Positions 1 to 8,294 of a stretch of 64,000 bases of DNA are shown here, piece after piece. Both the position numbers and the translations under genes were made by a program. The stretch lies in the NCBI RefSeq assembly GCF_045635475.1, contig NZ_JBJGXI010000005.1:62001-126000 (forward strand), read 5' to 3'. Position 1 is the stretch's first letter. The number at the start of each line of letters is the position of its first letter. The notes under the pieces were generated by a model. That model was not told the origin of the DNA. It worked only from the letters and a program-made list of their open reading frames with translations, and did not search any database. This DNA is from JBJGXI01 sp045635475. Lineage in GTDB: Bacteria; Bacillota; Bacilli; Bacillales; Amphibacillaceae.

Positions 1-542
1 ATGTATATATTGTCGACATATAAGCCAGCCCCATCAAAATGTAACTCATTATATTGAATATCGACAATATCTTTTAACGTTGAGCCACTCATCAATTTTT
101 TAATAAGAAAAAAACAACCAATGGCGGCAACAATCGCAAGTCCAGCGTTCCAAACCAAATAACTAAGTGTAACAATAAAAGAAGTGAATATGACTAAATA
201 ATTGCGCCCTTCAAAGGCAACAGCAATCCCTTCTATATAGGTTTTGCCTCTAGGCACTAGTTCATAATCATCAAGCTCTGACAATGTATTTCGTTCCATA
301 TTTCTAACTTCCCTAAATTGAGAAGCGGCAATCGTTAAAAAAGTTACAGCCGTAAATTCTTTTTCCATTATAGCCGGGACCGCCACTGCTCCCAAACCTG
401 CTGCGATAAACCCTAGGGACATATGTATAATCTTACCATGCAAATAGGTTGGATATTGCCTATAATCCGTCCGCAGCATAACCATACGTCCAATTGTTCC
501 TAAGACCACACCAAATAGTATAGGGAATGTATATTCATTCAT
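1..542 (-). CDS. seaA: SeaA/YphB-like YIEGIA-family membrane protein (3' end cut by window edge)
   Basis: The frame is open from an ATG at 542 to the window edge (180 codons), so the C-terminus is missing. The family-defining motif YIEGIA is readable at about residues 102-107. Hydrophobic segments lie near residues 6-20, 42-58 and 115-140, indicating an integral membrane protein. B. subtilis SeaA (YphB) has the same motif and sits next to yphA; it is linked to sporulation, with biochemical role unknown to me. The start is supported by a GGAGTG ribosome site 6-7 nt upstream and overlaps the yphA stop by 4 nt, so the two genes are co-translated. The family call is firm; the function is not. Confidence 0.88.
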   Translation of the reverse strand, partial: MNEYTFPILFGVVLGTIGRMVMLRTDYRQYPTYLHGKIIHMSLGFIAAGLGAVAVPAIMEKEFTAVTFLTIAASQFREVRNMERNTLSELDDYELVPRGKTYIEGIAVAFEGRNYLVIFTSFIVTLSYLVWNAGLAIVAAIGCFFLIKKLMSGSTLKDIVDIQYNELHFDGAGLYVDNIY

Positions 543-1141
543 GGATTCACTCCTTTTTTCTGTTTTTCTACGATTTGAATTAATAGATCCATCCTTAACT
601 TTATTTCTTTGAGGATAAAAGTGATGCTAAGAAAGCCTAATCCTACAAATAGCGTATCAAAAAAGGCCATATCACCAATCACTTCTTGAAACCCATAGCT
701 CTGCAGAATGAAACTGTGCAACACTTCACCAGTTGTCGTTCCCATACACCAAATAACAACTCTCTCATGATTAGAACTCGACAATACCCATAGTGCCACC
801 AATCCAACAAGAGGCAAAATCAATTCTCTCGATGCAATCATCCATACAGGTGTAATTTGTTCCCAAAACAGAATTCCTATGTATCCAAAAACAATACACA
901 AGCATCGAAATATTGATAGAAACCAATCCGATTGTTTTGCTAGTGCAATAATTGTCCAAATAAAAATAATGGCGATTGATACATTCACTTTAACCCCATT
1001 AAAATCTAAAACAAGTTGTGAACTTAGTATCGTTATTAATATTCCTGCAGCTAAAAATGTTCTTTTAAAACTTTTTCTCATTAAAAATGTAGTAATTACC
1101 CACAGCATCCATGCAATCCAATAGAATAATATACCTGTCAT
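539..1141 (-). CDS. yphA: YphA-like multi-pass membrane protein
   Basis: This is a protein of about 200 residues with five or six hydrophobic helices and a short basic tail (EKQKKG), so it is an inner membrane protein. Length and position directly before the YIEGIA gene match B. subtilis YphA (about 199 residues, function unknown). The longest frame opens at 1162, but the ATG at 1141 follows a GGTGG ribosome site and begins MTGILFYW, which fits YphA length better. The stop overlaps the seaA start by 4 nt. Identification rests on synteny and topology rather than on a diagnostic motif. Confidence 0.75.
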   Translation of the reverse strand: MTGILFYWIAWMLWVITTFLMRKSFKRTFLAAGILITILSSQLVLDFNGVKVNVSIAIIFIWTIIALAKQSDWFLSIFRCLCIVFGYIGILFWEQITPVWMIASRELILPLVGLVALWVLSSSNHERVVIWCMGTTTGEVLHSFILQSYGFQEVIGDMAFFDTLFVGLGFLSITFILKEIKLRMDLLIQIVEKQKKGVNP

Positions 1142-1655
1142 AACACCACCTACCCTTAGCATTATGTCTTTTCACGTAACGCTCTAAACATTAGAAACTG
1201 CTTGATATGAAAATTGTATGGCTGTAATGCGACGGTGGTAATTCCAGGATGGTGGTATAAGGTTGATGAGTAGTTTGTGGAAACGAGTGCCCAGGGAGAA
1301 ATAGGCTTTGCGGTCAAAAGTGTGACATAAGAGGCACAATTAGAATTGTGCGACCTCCAGCGCACTTATTTGACTGACATTGTTGTTTCTGTGGGCTGAT
1401 ATTGATAAATAAGGGTGTGGTATTATTAAAACTTGAATTTCATGCGAAATAAGAGGATATGAGACCGCTAGACGAAAACTATATAATCTGAGGATAAATA
1501 CGCCACTTCGTCGTGAAAGGAACATCCTTGAGACCTCGCAGAAAGCGTTCTTTGTGGTAAGGAGAGGCTGATGCTTGCCATCAAAAGGGCTAGTTTTCAT
1601 TAGTAGCGGTTAGGACACTATTAAGCATAACTTTGAATTCCTAAACAAAATTTAC
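1142..1655. repeat. Gene-free stretch holding a degenerate copy of the structured intergenic repeat
   Basis: No credible gene is present; the short frames here lack ribosome sites and cross repeat sequence. From about 1493 to 1590 the sequence follows the core of the element at 49576-49908 block by block (ATACGCCACT, GGAAAGGAAC-type, GAGACC-CGCAG, GCG-TCTTTG, GGAG). Its closing outer helix is no longer complementary, so I read it as a decayed copy. A separate small hairpin, CACAATT-AATTGTG, lies at about 1335-1352. The isopentenyl diphosphate isomerase gene fni, found here in B. subtilis, is absent. Confidence 0.5.
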
Positions 1656-1700
1656 AAAAAAACCAAAAAACTGGTAGATAAATTTGGTATCCACCAGTTT
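1656..1700 (-). terminator. Rho-independent terminator after ypfD
   Basis: A 12-bp stem (AAACTGGTAGAT at 1668-1679 with ATCCACCAGTTT at 1689-1700, one mismatch) is followed on the minus strand by an interrupted T-run. Confidence 0.85.
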
Positions 1701-1717
1701 TCTATGATTAATTTATT

Positions 1718-2857
1718 TTATTTATACTTGTCTAGTTTGTTACCAATCATATCACCTAATTGGAACCCTGAATGATCATCTTCTTTTTCATATTGCTTTA
1801 AGTCTGCTTTATGCTGTTCAAGCTCAAGCTCTTTAATACTTAATGAAATACGTTTCTCAGAATTGTCCACATCAAGTACCTTGACTTGAACAGTTTGACC
1901 TTCTTTTAGTACTTCTTGTGGTGTGCCGATATGCTCATTCGAAATTTGAGAAATATGAACTAATCCTTCAACACCAGGTAATACTTCTACAAACGCTCCA
2001 AAATTAACTAGACGTTTAACAGTACCATCTAACACGTTACCAACTTGGACACGCTCTTCGATATTATCCCAAGGTCCAGGCTGTGTTTCTTTTAATGATA
2101 GGGAGATACGCTCATTGTCACGATCGACAGATAATACCTTCACCTTAATTACTTGACCTTCTTCCACTACATCAGAAGCTTTTTCTACGTGGTCATGTGA
2201 TAGTTGTGAAATGTGGACCAAACCATCAATCCCACCAATATCGACAAACACACCAAAGTTAGTTATACGTTGCACAGTACCGTCAAGTACGCTACCAGCT
2301 TCAATATTACCTAATACTTCCTGCTTTTTAGAAGCTTCTTCCGCTTCTGCTACTGCACGGTGTGAAAGGATTACTCGGTTTTGTGTGCGGTCTAGCTCAA
2401 CAACTTTTAATGAAAGGTTTTTACCTTTATAGTCGTCAAAACTTTCAACATAATAGCTTTCCACTAAAGAAGCTGGAATGAAGCCACGAAGACCAACATC
2501 AACAACCAGTCCGCCTTTAACAACATCCTTCACTTCTGCTTCAAAGATAACCTCGTTATTGAATTTTTCTTCCAGATCATCCCATGCTTTGTCCGCATCA
2601 ACGGCACGTTTAGACAAAATAACCTCGTCATCCTCTGCCTTTTTAACTTTTAACGTAAGCTCATCACCTTCACTTACAGCGTCAGAACATGTATCTATAT
2701 GGAGACTAGATAATTCACTAATAGGAATGATGCCCTCTACTTTGTACCCGATATCAACAAGCACTTGCTTGTCTTCTACTTTCACTACTTTACCTGATAC
2801 AGTGTCCCCAACCTCATACGCTTTAACTTCTGGAATTTCGTTATTCAATTCATCCAT
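1718..2857 (-). CDS. ypfD: YpfD, ribosomal protein S1 homologue (four S1 domains)
   Basis: The 379-residue protein contains four S1 RNA-binding domains at about residues 15-85, 100-170, 187-257 and 272-345. The last two carry the best-kept motif (TNFGVFVDIGGIDGLVHISQ and VNFGAFVEVLPGVEGLVHIS). Low-GC Firmicutes have this shorter S1-like protein in place of the six-domain proteobacterial S1; it binds RNA and its exact role in translation is debated. It follows plsC and cmk as in B. subtilis (cmk-plsC-ypfD), 93 nt downstream, and is followed by a terminator. An AGGAGG ribosome site precedes the ATG. Confidence 0.93.
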   Translation of the reverse strand: MDELNNEIPEVKAYEVGDTVSGKVVKVEDKQVLVDIGYKVEGIIPISELSSLHIDTCSDAVSEGDELTLKVKKAEDDEVILSKRAVDADKAWDDLEEKFNNEVIFEAEVKDVVKGGLVVDVGLRGFIPASLVESYYVESFDDYKGKNLSLKVVELDRTQNRVILSHRAVAEAEEASKKQEVLGNIEAGSVLDGTVQRITNFGVFVDIGGIDGLVHISQLSHDHVEKASDVVEEGQVIKVKVLSVDRDNERISLSLKETQPGPWDNIEERVQVGNVLDGTVKRLVNFGAFVEVLPGVEGLVHISQISNEHIGTPQEVLKEGQTVQVKVLDVDNSEKRISLSIKELELEQHKADLKQYEKEDDHSGFQLGDMIGNKLDKYK

Positions 2858-2949
2858 GAAAAAATCCTCCTTCGATTTCCAACAACTAACTTATTATCCT
2901 TTTTTCTAACTTCTAACATTTCAGTCTTTTTGTCAAGTAATAGGTAGTA

Positions 2950-3531
2950 CTATTGTTGTTTTTCTATAAGAATTTTTATTTCATTCATGATTGCATCTGT
3001 TACTTCTTTAGCAGAAGCTTTATTCTCTCGATAAGCCTGCATATCCATTGGCTTTCCATAAACAATTTTTAATGGTTGAAATAATTTATACGGCCCAATG
3101 ATAGCACAAGGTACAATGTATGCCTCTGAACGTACTGCAAAAAAACCAGCACCAGCTAACCCTTCACCTAATTGACCTGATTTACTACGTGTGCCTTCAG
3201 GAAATAAACCTAAAGTATTACCTTCTTTTAATATTCCTAACGCCTGCCTGAGCGCATTACGATCCTTCATTCCACGTTTGATTGGAAATGCATGAAGTTT
3301 AATCAGCAAAGCCCTTAACCATTTCTTACTAAATAATTCTTCCTTGGCCATAAAAAATATATCACGCGAGGCTGTAACGCCAACGAGCGGTGGATCAAAA
3401 TTTGAAATGTGATTAGAACAAATAATAACAGGACCTTGCTTCGGAATATTTTCTATGCCAACAACTTTAACTCGATATAATACCCTTAAAAGTATACCAA
3501 CGACAAATTTAGCAAACTTATATAAACTCAT
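2950..3531 (-). CDS. plsC: 1-acyl-sn-glycerol-3-phosphate acyltransferase
   Basis: This PlsC-family acyltransferase makes phosphatidic acid from lysophosphatidic acid in membrane phospholipid synthesis. The catalytic HX4D motif is visible as HISNFD at about residues 40-45, and the substrate-binding FPEGTRS motif near 113-119. The N-terminus is hydrophobic and basic, consistent with membrane attachment. At 193 residues it has the usual length for Bacillus PlsC. The ATG overlaps the end of cmk by 4 nt, indicating translational coupling. Synteny with cmk and ypfD supports the assignment. Confidence 0.92.
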   Translation of the reverse strand: MSLYKFAKFVVGILLRVLYRVKVVGIENIPKQGPVIICSNHISNFDPPLVGVTASRDIFFMAKEELFSKKWLRALLIKLHAFPIKRGMKDRNALRQALGILKEGNTLGLFPEGTRSKSGQLGEGLAGAGFFAVRSEAYIVPCAIIGPYKLFQPLKIVYGKPMDMQAYRENKASAKEVTDAIMNEIKILIEKQQ

Positions 3532-4217
3532 TCACTTCGCTCTCCCATTCGTTGATCAGCGATTTTGAGAATTTGTTCGACGACTTCATTAATTGAAAGA
3601 GATGTTGTATCTACTTCAACAGCATCCTCCGCTTTTACTAAAGGAGATGCCTCTCTTTCAGAATCAATTTGATCACGTGTCGCAATTTCTTTCTCTAATC
3701 CCTTAAGGTCTGATGGAAAACCATTTTCTAAGTTTTCTTTGTGTCTTCGAAGGGCTCGTTCCCCAACAGATGCAATTAAAAATATTTTCACTTCCGCATC
3801 GGGAATGACATGTGTCCCTATGTCCCTTCCATCCATTACTACTCCTCGCTTCGCAGCAAGTTGGTGCTGCCTTTTTACCATTTCTTCTCGTACAAGCGGA
3901 TGCTTCGCAACGTGGGAAACATAATTATTAACCTGTTGGTTACGAATATCTCTTGTGACATCTTCGTTATCCAGCAGGACGTTTTGTCCATCCTCCGCTT
4001 GTTCTAGTTCAATAGTGGTGTCTAATAGCAACTGTTGGAGACCATGTTCATCTTCAAAATCGATTTCGTTGTTGATTGCTTTATACGTTATTGCGCGATA
4101 CATCGCCCCTGTATCTATATATATGTATGACAGTCGACTAGCCACTTTTTTCGCAACCGTGCTTTTCCCCGCAGCGGCCGGGCCATCGATTGCAATAGCT
4201 ATTTTTTTTGCTTCCAA
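3528..4217 (-). CDS. cmk: Cytidylate kinase
   Basis: Cytidylate kinase phosphorylates CMP and dCMP in pyrimidine nucleotide salvage. The P-loop GPAAAGKS lies near residues 10-17, followed by DTGAMYRA and the MDGRDIGT substrate motif typical of bacterial Cmk. The frame is open to an ATG at 4226, but that codon is only about 2 nt from the GGAGAGG ribosome site. A TTG at 4217 has better spacing and gives an N-terminus EAKKIAIAIDGPAAAGKS that resembles known Cmk proteins, so I place the start there; 4226 remains possible. It is co-transcribed with plsC and ypfD. Confidence 0.92.
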   Translation of the reverse strand: MEAKKIAIAIDGPAAAGKSTVAKKVASRLSYIYIDTGAMYRAITYKAINNEIDFEDEHGLQQLLLDTTIELEQAEDGQNVLLDNEDVTRDIRNQQVNNYVSHVAKHPLVREEMVKRQHQLAAKRGVVMDGRDIGTHVIPDAEVKIFLIASVGERALRRHKENLENGFPSDLKGLEKEIATRDQIDSEREASPLVKAEDAVEVDTTSLSINEVVEQILKIADQRMGERSE

Positions 4218-4292
4218 AACCTTCATTCCTCTCCATAATCACCTTAAGCCTAACCTAAATAATAACCCCTTATTACATTATCATAGGTATCA

Positions 4293-4493
4293 TTAAAATG
4301 ATAACACATTATCCAAAACATGGTCTAACGTTTTTAAAATATTATCATCGCCTTCCTCAAAAACTCCTAAATATTCATATATTGGATTTAGATAAACATG
4401 AACATCGGTTTGTTGAATGAGTAATTGCGTCAAAATTAATAACACACCATGGATGAACAGTAGCGATAACAGCCATCTTTCAATTCGTTTCAT
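4293..4493 (-). CDS. ypfB: YpfB-type small membrane protein (DUF5359)
   Basis: This 66-residue protein has one hydrophobic segment near residues 6-23 (WLLSLLFIHGVLLILTQLL) and an acidic C-terminal tail. Position just upstream of cmk and the N-terminal pattern MKRIERWLLSLLF match the small YpfB/DUF5359 family of Bacillus, whose function is unknown. The open frame reaches 4547, but a GAGGG site 5-6 nt before the ATG at 4493 decides the start. It lies 75 nt before cmk in the same direction. Confidence 0.7.
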   Translation of the reverse strand: MKRIERWLLSLLFIHGVLLILTQLLIQQTDVHVYLNPIYEYLGVFEEGDDNILKTLDHVLDNVLSF

Positions 4494-5021
4494 TTCATCC
4501 CTCTTTTTTTGGTAAATATTGTGTGCTGTTTCATTGAAATTATACAAAACTATTTTGTTTTTAAAGATTTGCTGGATAGTGTCTGGAATTTAATATTCAG
4601 TAATTTGAGAGTTGTGGGTAAATCAGAAGAATGGATGAAGACAGGTGCTCTAGAAAATTCTGCTAGGAGGGCCGGTTAATCGGCATTAGTGTGAGTAGTG
4701 ACAGATACAATTTGGCTTCTTCTTAGTAATTGTCGCTTGTGATTATTGTATCTGCAATCCTGATATTATATTGTAGAGTCGCTGCATATCGATTCCTTAC
4801 TCACAGAATTTTTGCAGACATACAAGCCCTTATTGCACAAAAAATTCCGGTTATAATGAAAAAATGCCACCGTCGCCCTTATTTGCGTAAATAAGCACAC
4901 AGCACAATGATTTTAATTAAATAGGCTTACTGGTATCCGCACAATTTAAATGACACTCCATTTGTCACAGATAAGATTTCTCGCGACCGTGTTACACCAC
5001 CACATCCCCTCCTTTACCAAC
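4494..5021. other. Gene-free interval at the usual place of ypfA, with nested inverted repeats
   Basis: No coding frame is evident. B. subtilis carries the PilZ gene ypfA here; I see no remnant of it. A perfect 10-bp inverted repeat CAGATACAAT / ATTGTATCTG sits at 4702-4711 and 4745-4754. An outer pair, GTGAGTA (4691-4697) with TTACTCAC (4797-4804), could enclose it. Confidence 0.4.
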
Positions 5022-5051
5022 TAAAAAAGGAAGGGAATCCTAGTCCCTTCC
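5022..5051 (-). terminator. Terminator after ypeB
   Basis: Perfect 7-bp stem GGAAGGG (5029-5035) / CCCTTCC (5045-5051), followed on the minus strand by six T residues. Confidence 0.88.
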
Positions 5052-5059
5052 TTCTCAAA

Positions 5060-6403
5060 TTAAGCGTCGTTTTTAAATCTTTGTTCGGCGACTTTCAACT
5101 TTTCAACTTGCACTTCTATACCTGTAGCTGCATCAATAAAGATTCGGTACGTGTCATCACCTAATGTTCCTAGGAAGGTGTACGTTAGCACTTCATCCCC
5201 TAAATCATTCTCGATGACCGCTAGATACTGATCCTGAATTTCAACATTCGGATTAACCTTATCCTTCGCTTCCTCTAAGCTAAGTTCTGGATCAGGTAAT
5301 TTACGTTCCTCGTGATTTCGGTAGTAATCTTTAGCTGAAAAACCGAGCACCGATCCATCATCGAGTGCAACCTTCATTTGAATTGCATCCGGATAGATCA
5401 TCACATCATCTTGATTATATATAAAGTTAAACACACCAACATTGTCGTATTGATTGCTTTGGAACAGCTCCATATTGTCAAAATCATGGTCAGTTAAGTA
5501 TTTTTTGGCTGCTTCTACCGCTTCATTTAAACTAAGCTTTTGCTCTCCCACTTCTCGATTAACGATCTGTGACAACAAATGACCACCCTTTACCGACATA
5601 TCCAAATAGCCATGCTTATCATCGTTGTTGAAGGATGCACTATATACAGCAACTTCGGCACCCTCGCCAGATTTTGCAATCGTGATATCGATGTTTTCTT
5701 CTAGATCAAACATCTCTTTTGCCAACTTTGTAGCTTCTTCTTCACTTACTTCTTCTCCATTAATAAACTGATACGGATGGTTTTCTCTTGATGTACCAGT
5801 TAGACTCGGACCAAAATTAGCCTCCGAAAAGCCTGCTACCGTTTCTTCAACCGTCTGAAAACCATCTATAATCGTGTTATCTGCTTGTGTATCATTATTA
5901 ACTAACGCAAGTTGTACATCCATCCAGCGCAAGTTATTCTCGAGTACTAAATGCTGTACTTTTCGAAGCTCTTGTTCAATACTAGCCGATTGTTTGTACA
6001 GTTCTTTTAAAGTGGTAAGCTCTTCCTCTGATAGAGGCTCACTACCCAAATCACGAACAGCTGTCCGGTAGCTAAATTCTCCAATATTTGATAAAAATTC
6101 CTCCGTTTTATTAAACGGAAGTAAAGCAAGTGGCAACTGGCCAACATCGGTATGTGCCTCAGATGTTAGGCGCCAAATCTCCGCTAATTGTGGAGATAGC
6201 CGCTCTCTCGTATTCATTGCGAGTGTTGTCCCAATCTTATCGTGCAACAGGTCCATATGGTATGCTAAATCATGAAAAGAACTTTGATAATTATTTTCCG
6301 CTTGAATCAAAATTGCATTCTTCTCTTGATGCTCCTGGTACCCCCATATCCCTGTCGCGATTACCCCAATAGCTAACACAACGATCGTGATCCACCTTAT
6401 CAT
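5060..6403 (-). CDS. ypeB: Germination protein YpeB
   Basis: YpeB is the spore inner-membrane partner needed to stabilise the cortex hydrolase SleB in dormant spores. The 447-residue protein starts with one membrane helix (about residues 3-20, WITIVVLAIGVIATGIWGY), then an alpha-helical N domain, and ends with PepSY-type repeats from about residue 210 on (for example NEAVEAAKKYL and LEEAKDKV). The N-terminus closely matches the known YpeB pattern. The gene lies 15 nt downstream of sleB and is followed by a strong terminator, forming the bicistronic sleB-ypeB operon, expressed in the forespore in B. subtilis. Confidence 0.95.
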   Translation of the reverse strand: MIRWITIVVLAIGVIATGIWGYQEHQEKNAILIQAENNYQSSFHDLAYHMDLLHDKIGTTLAMNTRERLSPQLAEIWRLTSEAHTDVGQLPLALLPFNKTEEFLSNIGEFSYRTAVRDLGSEPLSEEELTTLKELYKQSASIEQELRKVQHLVLENNLRWMDVQLALVNNDTQADNTIIDGFQTVEETVAGFSEANFGPSLTGTSRENHPYQFINGEEVSEEEATKLAKEMFDLEENIDITIAKSGEGAEVAVYSASFNNDDKHGYLDMSVKGGHLLSQIVNREVGEQKLSLNEAVEAAKKYLTDHDFDNMELFQSNQYDNVGVFNFIYNQDDVMIYPDAIQMKVALDDGSVLGFSAKDYYRNHEERKLPDPELSLEEAKDKVNPNVEIQDQYLAVIENDLGDEVLTYTFLGTLGDDTYRIFIDAATGIEVQVEKLKVAEQRFKNDA

Positions 6404-6418
6404 GTTTTTCCACCTTTC

Positions 6419-7291
6419 TTACATACAGAATATATGTTCACCAATCCGCTTTATTTGTGGTCGAGACCATATCCAGCTCGATGTTGCTGTGTTTGGATTA
6501 AAATAATAAATCGCATCTCCTGTAGGATCCCAGCCATTAATTGCATCTAATACGGCTTGTTTAGCTTCTTCGTTAGGCGTTAGCCAAATTTGTCCATCCG
6601 CAACTGCTGTGAATGCTCTTGGTTCAAATATCACACCTGATATTGTATTAGGGAATGACGGACTTTCTACACGGTTTAAAATCACGGCTGCTACAGCAAC
6701 CATCCCTTCGTATGGTTCACCACGTGATTCCCCATAAACGGCATTTGCCATCAACTGAATATCATTTTGAGAATAACCACTCGGTACATTGACTGCAGTT
6801 GGTTTTGTTTCGGTTTGATTTTGATCATTACCAGCGTTTTGATTTCCTGTATTTCCGGAATCGTTGTTGCTAGCACTTTTTTTGTTTCCGTCTTGTTTCA
6901 CTTGTTGTTCCTTTGGGACACCACCATAATAGGTGAAATCCTTGCCTTGATTCACTTGCTGTTGTACATACTCTCGATCATACTCGCTCGCATCTGCAAG
7001 TTTTTGCTTTGTAGTTGGGCCTGCAAGTCCGTCAATATCTAATCCAAATTCATATTGAAAATTACGGAGCGCCCAGTACGTTCCCCAACCAAAGACCCCA
7101 TCTATTTTTCCATTGTAAAATCCTAAGTATTGTAGTCTTGCTTGTAATTCAATAACATCTGATCCAACAGCACCATGTTGGATTGTCTGATTACTAAATG
7201 CTTCCGCTGATTGATCAGAATTTGATATAGCGAATCCTCCTACAATGCAGAGAGCAAGAATAAAAAGAATGATAATTTTTCTGATGTGCAT
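6419..7291 (-). CDS. sleB: Spore cortex-lytic enzyme SleB
   Basis: SleB is a lytic transglycosylase that degrades spore cortex peptidoglycan during germination. It has a signal peptide (about residues 1-30), a PG_binding_1 domain near 35-100 (VIELQARLQYLGFYNGKIDG) and a cell-wall hydrolase type 2 domain from about 175 to the end with the catalytic glutamate in ANAVYGESRGEPYEG. The linker between domains (about 125-170) is rich in Asn, Gln and Lys and of low complexity. Length 290 is normal for the family. It is the first gene of the sleB-ypeB operon. Confidence 0.96.
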   Translation of the reverse strand: MHIRKIIILFILALCIVGGFAISNSDQSAEAFSNQTIQHGAVGSDVIELQARLQYLGFYNGKIDGVFGWGTYWALRNFQYEFGLDIDGLAGPTTKQKLADASEYDREYVQQQVNQGKDFTYYGGVPKEQQVKQDGNKKSASNNDSGNTGNQNAGNDQNQTETKPTAVNVPSGYSQNDIQLMANAVYGESRGEPYEGMVAVAAVILNRVESPSFPNTISGVIFEPRAFTAVADGQIWLTPNEEAKQAVLDAINGWDPTGDAIYYFNPNTATSSWIWSRPQIKRIGEHIFCM

Positions 7292-7469
7292 TTGTTTTCC
7301 TCCTATGGAGCAATTTAAGATAACTATTTTCTAAGCCTATTTTTTGAATGATTATCCTTTTTATACATGATCAGTGATTTATATCACGATAAAAAACAAA
7401 AGTACCGGTCGCCAGAGATATTAACTAACCTACTTATGAAAGTCATCTGAGCAATCTTTTGATACACAA

Positions 7470-7502
7470 AGAAAAACCACTATCTAATTAATAGACAGTG
7501 GT
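7470..7502 (-). terminator. Terminator after prsW
   Basis: 10-bp stem ACCACTATCT (7476-7485) / AGACAGTGGT (7493-7502) with one wobble, followed by a T-rich run on the minus strand. Confidence 0.8.
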
Positions 7503-7516
7503 CGTAAATTTTTATT

Positions 7517-8206
7517 TTATTGTGCTTGTGATTTGTTGTTAGTCATTAGTATCACATTTTCCGGTGAATGCTGAGAAGCAATTTTCACTTTTCGTAAACC
7601 CAAGACCCATAAAAAAATCATAAATGGGACAAGTACATATATCCAATGGGTAGGAATGATCTCTAGTATATAGTCATATGTGCCATGTAGGCCAATAGGG
7701 ATGAATAGCGCCATCGCGATATACAGTGTTCGGTATTTTTTTTGAACCTTAGCCTTTCCTAGGTAATATCCCATAATTACACCAAAAAGTGCATGAGAGG
7801 ATACAGGAAAAATCGCTCTACCAAATGCATATTCTATTCCGTTTGAAAGCAAGTATAATAGGTTTTCAATTGTCGCAAAGCCAAGACTAATTGACACACC
7901 ATACAAGATCCCATCATACAAAGATTTAAAGGTCGTATATTTATAAATTGTGTATACTAAAATAAACCATTTAAAGAATTCCTCTAACAAGCCTATAATC
8001 AAAAACGAGTTTATAAAAGGAGATTGACCAATCCCCTCTTCTGCAAATGCATATTGAATAAACATGATTGGAAAAACAAGAAGGGCACCATAACAAAATG
8101 TCCGAAGCACCGTGGAGATTGGCTCGGAATCAAAACGTTCCTTCAAATAAAAAAATGTCATCAGGGCGAGTGTCGGTGCAATCCCTGCTGAGAGGACAGC
8201 AAACAT
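7517..8206 (-). CDS. prsW: PrsW-family intramembrane protease
   Basis: PrsW performs site-1 cleavage of the anti-sigma factor RsiW in B. subtilis, releasing SigW under envelope stress. This 229-residue protein has about seven or eight membrane helices and the family motifs EEFFKW (glutamates, about residue 75), the central FATIEN (near 115) and HALFG, with HGTYDY near 185. The open frame runs back to 8527 across the divergent ansA gene; the ATG at 8206 (MFAVLSAGIAPTLALMTFFYLKE) matches PrsW N-termini and follows an AGGTG site. The head-to-head distance to ansA is only about 88 bp, so their promoters must overlap. Confidence 0.9.
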   Translation of the reverse strand: MFAVLSAGIAPTLALMTFFYLKERFDSEPISTVLRTFCYGALLVFPIMFIQYAFAEEGIGQSPFINSFLIIGLLEEFFKWFILVYTIYKYTTFKSLYDGILYGVSISLGFATIENLLYLLSNGIEYAFGRAIFPVSSHALFGVIMGYYLGKAKVQKKYRTLYIAMALFIPIGLHGTYDYILEIIPTHWIYVLVPFMIFLWVLGLRKVKIASQHSPENVILMTNNKSQAQ

Positions 8207-8294
8207 AACGACACCTACTTTCCACATAATTACTTTTATCGTATCATGAAGTAATAAGAAAGAAAATAGATAATAAAAAGTAGGTGTAACTTTT

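Noticed and set aside
1162..1600. Two open frames of 67 and 86 codons on the minus strand
   Set aside because: They lie in the degenerate repeat region, lack ribosome sites and have a composition unlike neighbouring genes.
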